A DNA stretch of 64,000 nt from JADKAV01 sp037045455 (GCA_037045455.1 JBAOIN010000003.1:62001-126000); one strand, 5' to 3'. Positions 39,697 through 49,406 are shown, counted from the first letter of the stretch. Notes: a model not told the origin generated them from the letters alone. Translations and numbers: made by a program.

Positions 39697-39772
39697 GGAT
39701 TGCGGACTGTCCGCCAGGCCCGTTGTGCCACAGGTCGTGAAAGACCCGGGTTTGGGGATTCGGTCCGCAATC
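39697..39772. repeat. inverted repeat abutting family A copy 2
   Basis: GATTGCGGAC (39698-39707) pairs perfectly with GTCCGCAATC (39763-39772) across 55 bases, starting immediately after the family A element. The rest of the stretch to 39921 shows no convincing gene. Confidence 0.55.
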
Positions 39773-39921
39773 ACCCGTTTGTCAGTGGTGACGCCGCTGG
39801 TGCCGCCGGTCCTCGTCGAGATGGCAACTCTTCACGACGACGACGAGCAGCACCAGGAACATCGCCACCTGGTAGGTCATCATGAATGCTCTATCGGCGC
39901 AATCCCACGGGCTGATAAGCC

Positions 39922-40935
39922 TCAACGGCGCGGGTCGAGCACCTTCACCGGATCGAAGTACGGCTTCAGCATCGCCTGCTGGCTGGTTAGGCCCAGACCG
40001 TCGACGCGCACGCGGTCCTGGATCGCGTAGTCGCGGTGGACCTCGAACCGGTGGGTGGGGGTGATGCCGCAGAAGATCCGGAACCCGGCACGCCGCAAAA
40101 CGGCGAACGAGGCACTGCCGGCAGCCGGGTACGCGCCGAACGGGTAGACGAAGACATCTGTCGGTCCGATCAGGGGCTCGACCTGGCGTTTCCAGCGGGC
40201 GGTGTCGGACGCCACCGCGGTCATCGACGAGGTGGCCATGTCGATGTGGGAGTAGCTGTGCGAGCCGAAGGTCCAGCCGCTGGCCTTCAGCGCTGCGACC
40301 ACGGGAGCCGCTGCAACGCGCTCCCGGCGGACCGTCCGGCCTTTGCCCGAGGTGCGGTAACCGAGGATGCCCTCGGCGCCGGTCAGGGCGATGGTGCCCT
40401 TCGCGCCGGCGTAGGAGAAGTCGGGGTGGTCGCGCACGAAGTCGTCGAGGATGGGCACGACTTCACTGGTACGCGACACCACCGTGGTCCCCCGTGGAGT
40501 CACGCGTTGGGCGGCGACCCGGCCCTCGGCGTCCAGTACCAGCTTGGAGTTCAAGTGGTTGTCCACCATGTACTGCGGATAGTTCAGGTCGTCGATCGAC
40601 AGCACCAGCGGCTTCTTGCCTGGCGGAAGCCACAGCGGCGCCTGACGCAATCGGTGCCGCTTCTGGCGGACCAAAGACTCCAAGTCAACGAGCACGTAAT
40701 CGTTGGAGTACAACTGCGGCAGGATGCGGCGGAACTCCCGGGCGGTGATGTTCCATTTGGCGAACTCCTGCGGCTGGGTGCCCTTGTGCAATGTGTAACG
40801 CGGCGCGGGCAGCAAGGGGTGCACGAACAGGTGGGCGATGTCGCCGTGCCATTTGACCAGGCCATCATGCGGTTCTGCCTGCGCCGGGGCGGCCGGTGCA
40901 AGGATGAGGAGAACCAGTGCGAGAACCCTGACCAC
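39922..40935 (-). CDS. secreted polysaccharide deacetylase family protein
   Basis: A 337-residue exported protein with signal peptide (LALVLLILAPAAPAQA) and an NodB-homology fold: LVLSIDDLNY supplies the catalytic/metal Asp pair, SHSYSHID the metal His pair, and VYPFGAYP the conserved Pro-Phe-Gly segment. Likely removes acetyl groups from a cell-wall or extracellular polysaccharide. Acts outside the membrane. It stands alone, so the target polymer is unknown. Confidence 0.83.
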   Translation of the reverse strand: MVRVLALVLLILAPAAPAQAEPHDGLVKWHGDIAHLFVHPLLPAPRYTLHKGTQPQEFAKWNITAREFRRILPQLYSNDYVLVDLESLVRQKRHRLRQAPLWLPPGKKPLVLSIDDLNYPQYMVDNHLNSKLVLDAEGRVAAQRVTPRGTTVVSRTSEVVPILDDFVRDHPDFSYAGAKGTIALTGAEGILGYRTSGKGRTVRRERVAAAPVVAALKASGWTFGSHSYSHIDMATSSMTAVASDTARWKRQVEPLIGPTDVFVYPFGAYPAAGSASFAVLRRAGFRIFCGITPTHRFEVHRDYAIQDRVRVDGLGLTSQQAMLKPYFDPVKVLDPRR

Positions 40936-41102
40936 GTGCTCACGCTAAGTCCGGCTGCGGCTGCCCGAGGGGCGGCGCGCCGTCAGACGGGGAAGCCGTT
41001 CATGCCGCCCCGGCCAGCCCGCGCCGAGTCTCCAGCACGATGGCGAACGTCACTGCCGCGCAGCCCCGGGTGCAGGTGTTCGGCAGCGCGGACCGACTGA
41101 TG

Positions 41103-41465
41103 TCAGCCGCCCAGCACCCAGGCCGCGGTCGTGATCGAGCCGTCTCCGGACTTGCACACATAGGAGAAGCGGTTCTTCTTCGCGGCGGCTTTCTGCTGGG
41201 CTTTGGAGCCGTGCTTGCAGTGAGCGCGCAGATCCTCGACGACAGCGTCGCCCATTTCACCGGTGCCAAAGTGGTTCCAGAAGTCCTTCACACCCGTGCA
41301 GGAGATGCCCTTCGCCTTGATCTTGATCGCGATGACGTAGTTCTTGGTGCCGATCGTCGCATGGCTGCTGCCGCAGGACTTCCACTTGGCCGCCGATGCG
41401 GGCGCCGTGGGCAGGACGAGTAGGGCGAACACGAGGGCAAAGAGCACAGTGATCAGTCGACGCAT
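41103..41465 (-). CDS. small secreted protein, unknown
   Basis: A 120-residue exported protein: signal peptide MRRLITVLFALVFALLVLP with APASAA cleavage, and a mature part of about 95 residues with four Cys (SCGSS, GISCTG, AHCKHG, YVCKSG) probably forming two disulfides. The pattern resembles small extracellular proteins found singly in actinobacteria. No enzymatic motif. Overall composition is basic. Confidence 0.7.
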   Translation of the reverse strand: MRRLITVLFALVFALLVLPTAPASAAKWKSCGSSHATIGTKNYVIAIKIKAKGISCTGVKDFWNHFGTGEMGDAVVEDLRAHCKHGSKAQQKAAAKKNRFSYVCKSGDGSITTAAWVLGG

Positions 41466-41536
41466 GGCAACGCAGACTAGTCGCTCGGGAGGTGCTTGCG
41501 GATGGGACTTTCGGCCAGAATCCGTGTGCAGCAGCT

Positions 41537-42608
41537 TCAGTACTCGTCGTGATCGCGCAGGAAGGCGTCGATGTACTGCCAGGTGGTCTCCCTGGCCGCC
41601 CGTCCGGACAGCACGCCCAAGTGGCCGCCCGGCGCAGTCTGTAACCGCACCTCGGGACTGTTGAGGGCCAGTGTCGCGACGTGGTGGGACGAGGCAGGCG
41701 GGGCGAAGAACAGGTCGCCGGTCCCGGCGATCGCCTGCACCGGGACGTGGACGTCGCCGAGTTGCACCACTCGGTCGTCGGCCAGATGCAGCCGGCCCTG
41801 CGACAGCCGGTTCGTGCGGATCAGGGAGTGGTAGATCTGGGAGATGCTGCGACCCGGGTAGGCCTCCATGGTGTCCATGAGCACGTCGACGGCCTCGATC
41901 TGGGCGAGCGTGTCCGGGTCATCGCGGTTCTGCAACTGGATCAACGGCTTCTTGATCTGCTTCACGGGGTCCAGCCAGCGGTAGATGAGGCCATTGAGCC
42001 GGCCCGGGATGCCGCCCAGCGTCCGGACCAATGCCGTGGTCAGCAGGCCACCGGTCAGGTCCTCCATGACCCGCACCGGGGCCAGCGCCCGGACCTCACG
42101 GAAGTCGAACGGGCTCGCGACGGCGGTCACCGACACGATGGGTAGTTCCGGATGCGCCGCCGTGGTGAACATCTCCAGGATCCCGCCCAGGCACCAGCCC
42201 ACCAGATGCACGCCAACTGCTCCGGAGTCGTCGAGGACGGCCTCGATCGCGTCTGGGATGACCGTGTCGATCCAGAACTCCAGACCGAGATCCTGATCGC
42301 GTAAGTGAACTGATGTCGCCGTAGTCGACCAGATACGTGGGGCGGCCTTGGTCGAGCAGGAACTCCACCATCGAGCAGCCGCGCCGCAGGTCGAAGCAGA
42401 CCGGCGTCGCCGCCATCGGTGGGATCAGCAGGACCGGCAGTGCCGCGTCCGGTTCCGGGGCAGTCGGGACATACCGGTGCACGGTGCATTTGGGCTCGTC
42501 GAGGATCACTTCCGACGGCATCCGCCGCAGGTCCGCAAAACCGCCGCCGAGCAGGCTGCGGTAGACCGCGCGGGTCTCGCGCACTAGGGCTTCGGGGCGG
42601 GGAGGCAT
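41537..42608 (-). CDS. PHA-synthase-like alpha/beta hydrolase (frameshifted)
   Basis: About 356 residues, the size of class III/IV PhaC subunits. The lipase-like box is GWCLGG, with Cys in place of Ser as in poly(3-hydroxyalkanoate) synthases; GTGDLFFAPP gives Asp and GGHLGVLSG the His. The N-terminal LLIPPMAATPVCFDL and QGRPTYLVDYGD also match PhaC. A surplus base near 42301 splits it. No phaE, phaR or phasin gene is nearby, so partner and product are uncertain. Start ATG 42608, divergent from the PLP enzyme gene. Confidence 0.82.
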
Positions 42609-42680
42609 CACGGTCAAGGGTACGCGTGGGCCCGCCCAGATCCTCAGTTGGCGGATGGCCGATGCCCGTACGCTGAGGAC

Positions 42681-44360
42681 GTGACCGGCATCCCCGCCAA
42701 AGCCGACGTTCCCAGCCCCCCGATCCTGCAGCGGATCCGGGAGGGTCTGATCGGCGACGACGAAGTGCTGCCCGGACCTTTCGGAGCGCGTCGGGTCACC
42801 TACGCGGACTACACCGCCAGCGGCCGGGCGCTGACGTTCATCGAGGACTTCGTCGCCGAGGAGGTACTGCCGCGCTACGCCAACACCCACACCGAATCCA
42901 GCGGCACCGGCCTGCAGACGACGCGACTGCGCGAGGATGCCCGCTGCCTGATCCGGGACGCCGTCAATGGTGACGACAGTACCTGCGTGGTGTTCTGTGG
43001 GGCGGGCGCGACGGGTGCGATCGACAAGATGATCGGGATCCTGAATCTGCGCATCCCAGCCGACCTCGACCGCCAGTACGGACTGTCCGATGCGATCCCG
43101 GCCGAGCAACGCCCGGTGGTGTTCATCGGCCCGTTCGAACACCACAGCAACGAACTGCCCTGGCGGGAGTCGATCGCCGACGTGGTGACGATCCGGGAGG
43201 ATGCGGACGGGCACATCGACCTGGAACACTTGCGGGCCGAACTGGTCTCCCACCGCGACCGCCCGCTGCGAATCGGCTCGTTCAGCGCGGCCAGCAACGT
43301 CACCGGGATCATCACGGACACCGATGCCGTGACGTCGCTGCTGCACGAGCACGGCGCACTGGCGTTCTGGGACTACGCAGCCGCCGGTCCGTACGTGGAT
43401 ATCGACATGTGCGACAAGGACGCGGTGTTCCTCAGCCCGCACAAGTTCGTGGGTGGGCCGGCCGCAGCCGGGGTGCTCATCGCCCGGCGAGGACTCTTCG
43501 CCAACACGGTGCCGGACGTCGTCGGTGGCGGCACCGTCGCCTACGTCAATCCCGACGAGCACGTGTACCTGACCGACCCGGAACACCGGGAGGAGGCGGG
43601 CACCCCGGCGATCATCGGTGCGATCCGGGCGGGCCTGGTGTTCGGGCTCAAACAGGCGGTGGGCACCGAGGTCATCCGGGCGCACGAGGACGACTTCGTG
43701 CGCCGCGCGATGCAGGTCTGGTCAGCCAATCCCGCGATCCAGGTGCTCGGCAACCCGCACACGGAACGGCTGTCCATCACGTCGTTCGTGATCCTCGCCG
43801 ACCGTGGTTATCTGCACCACAACTTCGTCGTCGCGGTGCTCAACGACCTGTTCGGCATCCAGTCCCGGGGCGGCTGTTCCTGCGCCGGACCGTACGGTCA
43901 CCGGCTGCTCGGTATCAACCTCGAACGGTCTCACGAATTCGAGCGCGAGATCACCGGCGGCTGTGAGGGGATCAAGCCGGGCTGGGTGCGGGTGTCGTTC
44001 AACTTCTTTATCTCCGAGGAGGTCTTCTCCTACATCCTGCAAGCCGTCGACCTTGTGGCACGGTACGGCCAGCGACTGTTGCCGTTCTACCGGTTCGACG
44101 TCGCCACGGGTTTGTGGCGACACCGGCAGGGTCACCCCGATCCGCCGTTACGGCTGTCGGATGTCACCTACGACGACGCGGGTCGGCTGAGATACCCGCG
44201 CATCCATGAGCGCGCCGCTGAGTCGGCGCTGGCCGGGTATTTGGATGAGGCTCAGCGCCTGCTCGAGAGCTTGCCGGACCCGGATCTGTCTGCCGCCGCA
44301 GTCAGGCGGGATTTCGACCTGCTGCGCTGGTTCCCGCTTCCGGCGGCGTGCGTGCATTAG
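42681..44360 (+). CDS. class V aminotransferase-fold PLP enzyme, cysteine desulfurase-like
   Basis: A 559-residue fold-type I PLP protein. VVFCGAGATGAIDKM and FIGPFEHHSNELPWRE resemble the cofactor loop of NifS/SufS; the Schiff-base Lys is in LSPHKFVGG; RGGCSCAGPYGH carries Cys where desulfurases have their active-site Cys. A C-terminal extension of about 100 residues exceeds the usual 400-residue family length. It may be a desulfurase, selenocysteine lyase or an unrelated lyase. GTG 42681 start. Upstream of the methyltransferase at 44407. Confidence 0.78.
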   Translation: MTGIPAKADVPSPPILQRIREGLIGDDEVLPGPFGARRVTYADYTASGRALTFIEDFVAEEVLPRYANTHTESSGTGLQTTRLREDARCLIRDAVNGDDSTCVVFCGAGATGAIDKMIGILNLRIPADLDRQYGLSDAIPAEQRPVVFIGPFEHHSNELPWRESIADVVTIREDADGHIDLEHLRAELVSHRDRPLRIGSFSAASNVTGIITDTDAVTSLLHEHGALAFWDYAAAGPYVDIDMCDKDAVFLSPHKFVGGPAAAGVLIARRGLFANTVPDVVGGGTVAYVNPDEHVYLTDPEHREEAGTPAIIGAIRAGLVFGLKQAVGTEVIRAHEDDFVRRAMQVWSANPAIQVLGNPHTERLSITSFVILADRGYLHHNFVVAVLNDLFGIQSRGGCSCAGPYGHRLLGINLERSHEFEREITGGCEGIKPGWVRVSFNFFISEEVFSYILQAVDLVARYGQRLLPFYRFDVATGLWRHRQGHPDPPLRLSDVTYDDAGRLRYPRIHERAAESALAGYLDEAQRLLESLPDPDLSAAAVRRDFDLLRWFPLPAACVH

Positions 44361-44406
44361 GGAAGCCCGCTGGGTCTGTTCAACTCCACAGCGGGAACAG
44401 ACTTGC

Positions 44407-45684
44407 GTGGCCCTGCTGATCCGTTCGCACGCAAATCCGGTTGCACAAACGCTGCGTCCGATGCTCTCGGCGTTGCTGGCGGCGGATGCTGCAGTGGACA
44501 TCGAGTTCTGGGACGGTTCCGCGCTGCGTGCCGACAGCCCGGCGGGCGCCATTCGTGTCCACTCACCACGCGCACTGCAGCACATCATCTGGTCACCGCG
44601 GGAACTGGGCCTGGCACGGGCGTACGTCAGCGGTGACGTCGATTTCGACGGCGACATCATCGATCTGATGGCCGAGTTGCGGACCAGTAGCCCGCAGCGA
44701 GCCTCCCTGATGCGCACGTTCCCCGAGATGCTGCGCGCGGTCAACGCGCTCGGCTTGGCGGGGCGCCGTCCGCCGCTGCCGCAGATCGAATTCCGCCCGC
44801 ACGTGCTGCGCAATCACACCCCGTTCCTCGATGCCCAGGCCATCAGTCATCACTACGACGTCTCGAACGAGTTCTACGCGATGGTGCTCGGAGAATCTCT
44901 GGTCTATTCCTGTGCGTACTTCCCGGATCGCGGCACCGACCTCACGACGGCGCAATTGGCCAAGTGCGAGCTGATCTGTACCAAACTCGGACTGCAGCCA
45001 GGCATGCGAGTGCTCGACGTCGGTTGTGGCTGGGGGACCATGGCAATGCACGCCGCCTCCGCTCATGGCGTCGAGGTCGTCGGTATCACGATCAGCCGCG
45101 AGCAAGCCGCACTCGCGCGGCAGCGGGTAGCAGCGGCGGGATTGGGCCAGCGAGTCGAGATCCGCCTGCAGGATTACCGGGATCTGCGCGGGGAGACGTT
45201 CGACGCGATCAGTTCCATAGGCATGTCCGAGCATGTCGGTTCTGCGAATCTCGAGACCTACTTCCGGATCCTGCGAGCCGCGCTGCGGCCGCAGGGGCGT
45301 TTGCTGAACCATGCGATCTCGTCGATCGGCGGCTCCCGACTGCGGACCAACACGTTCATGTATCGCTACGTCTTCCCGGACGGGGAACTGATCGACGTGG
45401 CACGCACGCAGGCGGCGATGCAGGCTGCCGGCTTCGAGGTCCGCGACGTGCAATCACTGCGGGAGCACTATGCATTGACTCTGCGGCACTGGGTCCGCAA
45501 CCTTGAGCAGAACTGGGAAGCGGCCGTGGCGGAGGTCGGGGAGCAGCGTGCTCGCGTCTGGCGGCTGTACATGGCCGGGTCCAGCGTGGGCTTCTCGGAC
45601 GGGGGCTTGAACCTGCATCAGGTTCTGGGTGTCGTGCCCGGTAGCGACGGTCACAGCGGGATGCCGCTGGCACGACCCGTGTGA
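44407..45684 (+). CDS. cyclopropane-fatty-acyl-phospholipid synthase family methyltransferase
   Basis: A 425-residue SAM enzyme: an N-terminal lipid-binding domain (ELGLARAYVSGDVDFDGD), HYDVSNEFYAMVLG, YSCAYFPD, the SAM motif VLDVGCGWGTMAMHAA, and the C-terminal LREHYALTLRHWVRNLE. It methylates or cyclopropanates membrane lipid double bonds. GTG 44407 is the likely start, but no strong ribosome site is seen, so the start is uncertain. Same direction as the PLP enzyme 46 bases upstream. Confidence 0.88.
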   Translation: MALLIRSHANPVAQTLRPMLSALLAADAAVDIEFWDGSALRADSPAGAIRVHSPRALQHIIWSPRELGLARAYVSGDVDFDGDIIDLMAELRTSSPQRASLMRTFPEMLRAVNALGLAGRRPPLPQIEFRPHVLRNHTPFLDAQAISHHYDVSNEFYAMVLGESLVYSCAYFPDRGTDLTTAQLAKCELICTKLGLQPGMRVLDVGCGWGTMAMHAASAHGVEVVGITISREQAALARQRVAAAGLGQRVEIRLQDYRDLRGETFDAISSIGMSEHVGSANLETYFRILRAALRPQGRLLNHAISSIGGSRLRTNTFMYRYVFPDGELIDVARTQAAMQAAGFEVRDVQSLREHYALTLRHWVRNLEQNWEAAVAEVGEQRARVWRLYMAGSSVGFSDGGLNLHQVLGVVPGSDGHSGMPLARPV

Positions 45685-45711
45685 CGGCGGTGGGTGCGAC
45701 ACAATGCCGTC

Positions 45712-46137
45712 GTGAGACGCCTGCTCGTCGCAATGCTGCTGGCGGTGGTCCTATGCCCGGTTTCCGCGGCCCATGCCGACGGCTGGCGGTACGCCACCGT
45801 GATCGACGGCGACAGTATCCGGTTGGGCAATGGCCGCGAGGTGAGGTTGCTCGGCTTCGACGCGCCGGAGTGGGGTACGTGTGGGTTCTGGCCGGCCAGG
45901 TCGAAGATGGGTCGACTCATCAGCGACGGTGTCCGCTTGCGTCACCGCTCGGGCCACGACCGGTACGGCCGCATCCTGGCCTACGTGCGCACTCGTGACG
46001 GCCGCGATGCGGGGACAGTAATGCTGCGTAAGGGCTTGGCCGTGGCGCGCTACGACAGCCGCGACGGGTATCCCTGGCACCCCCTGGAAGACAGGTACCG
46101 CCGGCTGGACGCACGCAACGGCCAGATCCGTTGCTGA
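45712..46137 (+). CDS. secreted thermonuclease-family nuclease
   Basis: A 141-residue SNase-like protein with a signal peptide (LLVAMLLAVVLCPVSAAHA). Core motifs: VIDGDSIRLGNGREVRLLGFDAPE (Ca-binding Asp and first Arg), RYGRILAYV and a C-terminal Arg region. Two Cys may form a disulfide (GTCGF and the terminal C). It probably cleaves extracellular DNA or RNA. GTG 45712 gives the clean signal start; ends two bases before the convergent YqeY-like gene. Confidence 0.82.
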   Translation: MRRLLVAMLLAVVLCPVSAAHADGWRYATVIDGDSIRLGNGREVRLLGFDAPEWGTCGFWPARSKMGRLISDGVRLRHRSGHDRYGRILAYVRTRDGRDAGTVMLRKGLAVARYDSRDGYPWHPLEDRYRRLDARNGQIRC

Positions 46138-46139
46138 TG

Positions 46140-46487
46140 TCACTCGATGTTGAGCAAGGCGGCGGCCCCGCGTTCAGCGGCTTCGGCGTCGGCCACGCGA
46201 GACTGCTCCCGCAGTCGCTGGGCATGGGCGGTCAACTCCGCTGCCTCCTGGGCTACCAGGTCGCGTCGAGCCGGTTCGTCGAGCACCGCACGCTGTGCCT
46301 CAGCGGCGCCGGCACCCAGCACCGCGCCCGCGATGTGAGCCGAGGTGGTCGGCGCTGACTCCGGAGGCGTAACTGATTCCGCGTTCGCGATAGCTGCAAG
46401 TGCTGCCCGCGCGGCGGCCATCACCGCGGAGTCCCGTTCGCGCATGGCGTTGCGCAAGAGTTGCTGAAGCTGTTGTTCGATGCCCAC
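46140..46487 (-). CDS. GatB/YqeY-like domain protein
   Basis: A 115-residue helical protein. LRNAMRERDSAVMAAARAALAAIANAE matches the start of YqeY proteins, and the middle GAVLGAGAAEAQRAVLDEPARRDLVAQEAAEL the second half. YqeY resembles the tRNA-binding tail of GatB and is thought to act on tRNA. GTG 46487 is the chosen start; the frame stays open far upstream without conservation. The C-terminal Ala-rich helix is charged at regular spacing. Confidence 0.72.
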   Translation of the reverse strand: MGIEQQLQQLLRNAMRERDSAVMAAARAALAAIANAESVTPPESAPTTSAHIAGAVLGAGAAEAQRAVLDEPARRDLVAQEAAELTAHAQRLREQSRVADAEAAERGAAALLNIE

Positions 46488-46530
46488 GCGCAGGATTCTT
46501 CCGCACCTGCCCGCCTGCGACACTCGACTC

Positions 46531-47680
46531 ATGGACGTGGCGATCGTCGGCGGCGGCATCGGTGGCCTGACGCTCGCCTTGGCCCTGCAGAAGGTCGGCA
46601 TCACCAGTCGCGTCTTCGAGCAAACCCCGGAACTGACAGGGGTCGGCGCCGGGATCGGCCTGTGGCCCGGGGCGCTAAAGGCGCTGCGTGAACTCGATGT
46701 CTCGCCGTGGTTCTGGGACCTGCCCGTGTGCCCGTTCCGGTGGGCGGAGACGGCCGATGCCCGGGGTCGCCGGATCACCGGCTTCGACGTCAGCGGCCTC
46801 ACCGACGGCTCTGGGTTATGTCGTCCGGCGGTCCGACTTGCAGTCCGCGGTCCTCGAGCAATTGCCCGCGGGAACGCTGGTAACCGGTGCTCGGTTGACC
46901 GGCCTCGTGCAACACCCCGACCACGTGGAACTGCGGTTCGAGGACTCCGTGCAGCATGCCCCACTGGTCGTAGGGGCCGACGGGCTGCGCTCCGCCGTGC
47001 GGACCCTGCTGCTCGGTGCACAGGAACCCCGCTATAGCGGCGAAACCTGCTATCGGGGCATCGCGCCCTTCGCGGTGGAGGACCCGGGCATGATGCGTGA
47101 GACCCAGAGTGAGGGTTGGCGCGGCTGCCTGCATCCGCTGGATGCCGAGACTGTGTACTGGTGGGTCACGCGCCGGGCTCAGCTGGGTGAACAGGAGACT
47201 CCTGAACAGCGCAAGACTGCCGTGCTCGCGGCGGTGCGGGGCTGGGTGGGAGGCATGCCGGACGCGGTCGCTGCCACGCCCGCCGAAGTCATCCTCAAGA
47301 ACGATCTGTTCGACCGTCCAGCGGTCCCGCAGTGGTCATTCGGCCGGGTCACGCTTGTCGGCGATGCGGCGCACCCCACAACGCCCAACCTCGGCCTGGG
47401 CGGTTGCATGGCCATCGAGGACGCACTGGTTCTCGCCAGGGCGCTGGCCCACAACCCCGATCACGAGCGGGCCTTCGCGCAGTACGAATCGCAGCGGCAC
47501 GCGCGTACGGCACGGGTCACGCGCATGTCCCGGGCGATGGGTCGTTCGGGCTCATTCACCCATCCCTTTGCCCGAGCGGCATGGGCCGCGGTCAACACGC
47601 TCACGCCCTCAGCCGTGCCGCGCTGGTTGCTGGCCCGCGAGGTCACCTATGACCCGGGTCAGCTCAGCGATGCGTCGTAA
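46531..47680 (+). CDS. FAD-dependent monooxygenase (frameshifted)
   Basis: PHBH-like flavin monooxygenase of about 382 residues. VAIVGGGIGGLTLALAL is the FAD dinucleotide fold, VVGADGLRSAVR the DG motif, and RVTLVGDAAHPTTPNLGLGG the GD motif. A surplus base near 46813 splits it. Typical reaction is hydroxylation of an aromatic or cyclic substrate with NAD(P)H and oxygen. ATG 46531. The C terminus overlaps the aldolase gene tail to tail by about 20 bases. Confidence 0.87.
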
Positions 47681-48546
47681 ATGCTCTGAATCGAGCGATC
47701 GAGGGTGGCGTTGAACTCCTCGTCGGACTGCTGTGCCGACAAGCCCTCAGTCAGGGCACGGGAGAAGCTGGCGATCATCCCGTGGTTCTCGCGCAGCAGC
47801 CGGTCGGCTTCCTCGCGGGTGTAGCCACCGGACAGGGCCACCACCCGCAGCACCTTCGGATCGGCGATCAGGTCGGCGTAGAAGTCCCCCTGGCTGGGTA
47901 GCGTCAACTTGAGCATGATTTCCCGGTTCTGCGGCAGTTGTGCCACCTGCGCCTCGATCGCCTCCCGCAACAGGTGTTCGGCCTGCGCCTTCTCGGGGGA
48001 GCGGATGTCGACCTCGGGTTCGATGATCGGCACCAAGCCGGCGTCGAGGATCCGGTTGCCGATCTCGAACTGCTGCTCGACCACCGCACGCACACCAGCC
48101 GGATTCGCCGTCTGGATGACCGAGCGCATTTTGGTTCCGAACACGCCCTTCTCCATGGCCCGCGCGAGCAGGTCGTCGAGGCCGGGCATCGGCTTCATGA
48201 GCTGCACGCCGTCGGACTCCTCTGCGAGGCCTTTGTCGACCTTGAGGAACGGGACCACGTGCTTGACGTTCCAGAGAAAGTCGGCGGTACCGCGGCCGTC
48301 GATCTCGCGGTCCATGGTCTGCTCGAACAGGATTGAGCCGATGATCCGCTCGCCGGTGAAGGCCGGGCTGGTGATGATCCGCGTCCGCATCTGATGGATC
48401 AGGTCGAACATCTGCTCCTCACCCGAGTAGGAGCCTTCATCGATCCCGTAAAGGCGCAGTGCCTTCGGGGTGCTGCCGCCACTCTGGTCCAGAGCCGCGA
48501 TGAAGCCATTCCCGCTAGCCATCTGCTCACGCTGCTGATCGTTCAT
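47659..48546 (-). CDS. class I fructose-bisphosphate aldolase
   Basis: A 295-residue Schiff-base aldolase of the short bacterial class I type: NGFIAALDQSGGSTPKAL at the N terminus, VPFLKVDKGL, and PEVDIRSPEKAQAE, with Lys in LKLTLPSQ as the likely Schiff-base residue. It cleaves fructose-1,6-bisphosphate to triose phosphates in glycolysis or reverses this in gluconeogenesis. ATG 48546. The open frame extends upstream to 49161 but that extension is not conserved. Confidence 0.9.
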   Translation of the reverse strand: MNDQQREQMASGNGFIAALDQSGGSTPKALRLYGIDEGSYSGEEQMFDLIHQMRTRIITSPAFTGERIIGSILFEQTMDREIDGRGTADFLWNVKHVVPFLKVDKGLAEESDGVQLMKPMPGLDDLLARAMEKGVFGTKMRSVIQTANPAGVRAVVEQQFEIGNRILDAGLVPIIEPEVDIRSPEKAQAEHLLREAIEAQVAQLPQNREIMLKLTLPSQGDFYADLIADPKVLRVVALSGGYTREEADRLLRENHGMIASFSRALTEGLSAQQSDEEFNATLDRSIQSIYDASLS

Positions 48547-48663
48547 GGTCACGCTATGCCCCGGGCTTGGTGCCCCAGACGTCACTGTTTCGTGTCCTCC
48601 TGTGCCGCCGCGTGGGACTCGGGCAGTGACGTCGGAGCGTACGCTGGACGTGGGGTGAGGATC

Positions 48664-48843
48664 ATGGCGAACAACTCCAACGGAACCGCGGCAGGCGGTG
48701 CGCTCTACGGCCTCGGGATCTTCGGGGCGTGGTTCTGGTTCTTCGGTCAGGCCGACTCCTTCTGGGAGTTCGTCTGGGCGTTCTTCCAGGGCCTGCTCTG
48801 GCCGGCGTTCATGGTGTACCAGGTGTTTCAGGTGCTGCAGTGA
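48664..48843 (+). CDS. small aromatic-rich membrane protein
   Basis: A 59-residue protein with one or two membrane segments: GALYGLGIFGAWFWFFGQA and a second aromatic stretch FWEFVWAFFQGLLWPAFMVYQVF. The short polar N terminus (ANNSNGT) lacks a cleavage signal. Similar tiny proteins occur in many actinobacteria without assigned function. ATG 48664; GTG 48655 is possible. It ends two bases before the convergent membrane protein gene. Confidence 0.65.
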   Translation: MANNSNGTAAGGALYGLGIFGAWFWFFGQADSFWEFVWAFFQGLLWPAFMVYQVFQVLQ

Positions 48844-48845
48844 TG

Positions 48846-49324
48846 TCAGTCGTCCTCCGTGGGGTTGGAAGCCCGCAGGTAGAACGACACCATCAACAGG
48901 AACAACTCCGCGCCGACTGCGGCCACGGGTAGGAAGCCGAGGAATTCCGGCACCGGTTCGTCCTCGGGCCGCCAGCCCGTCATGTACATCGTCACGAGCA
49001 GGCCCGCTGAGATCAGGATGAGCAGCAGCATCGTGAACGCGCCGATCCATTCCTTGCGGTCGATCGCTTGTTTGCGACTGCCGACCGCGACGAGCCAGGA
49101 GATGTCCAGGCGGGCGTCGAACGCCAGGGCCACCAGCAGCGTCGCGATGATCTGGGCCCACGTGTCGGCCTCGGTGTAGGGCGGTTTGAGCGGAGTGAAG
49201 GACTGGATTGGAATCAGCATCAGGGCCATGAAGACGAACAGCACCCAGATGACGGGGTTCTGCCGGGCCGAGTGCAGATGGCCGCGAACAGCGACGTGCG
49301 CGGCGCCGGGTCCTGGTCGCTCAT
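48846..49324 (-). CDS. multi-pass membrane protein, unknown (frameshifted)
   Basis: About 159 residues with four predicted membrane helices (VIWVLFVFMALMLIPI; ATLLVALAFDARLD; GAFTMLLLILISAGLLVTMY; FLPVAAVGAELFLLMVSFYL). The start MSDQDPAPRTSLFAAI at ATG 49324 is in a different frame from the body; an indel near 49275, apparently a one-base loss, is needed. Not recognised as a named family. Divergent from the secreted-protein gene at 49407. Confidence 0.62.
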
Positions 49325-49406
49325 GCAGGCAAGGGTAGGGCGCAGCGGAGGACTCAAGCCGAATGGTGGATGGATTCTTGCGGCGACCGGCGTAAGTTCG
49401 GCGGCC

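Noticed and set aside
42611..43685. Long minus-strand extension upstream of the PHA-synthase-like gene
   Set aside because: It is antisense to the conserved PLP enzyme; conserved PhaC-like sequence begins only at ATG 42608.
46488..47021. Upstream extension of the YqeY-like gene
   Set aside because: Antisense to the FAD monooxygenase; YqeY similarity starts at GTG 46487.
48547..49161. N-terminal extension of the aldolase
   Set aside because: Overlaps two other convincing genes and shows no conservation; aldolase motifs begin at ATG 48546.
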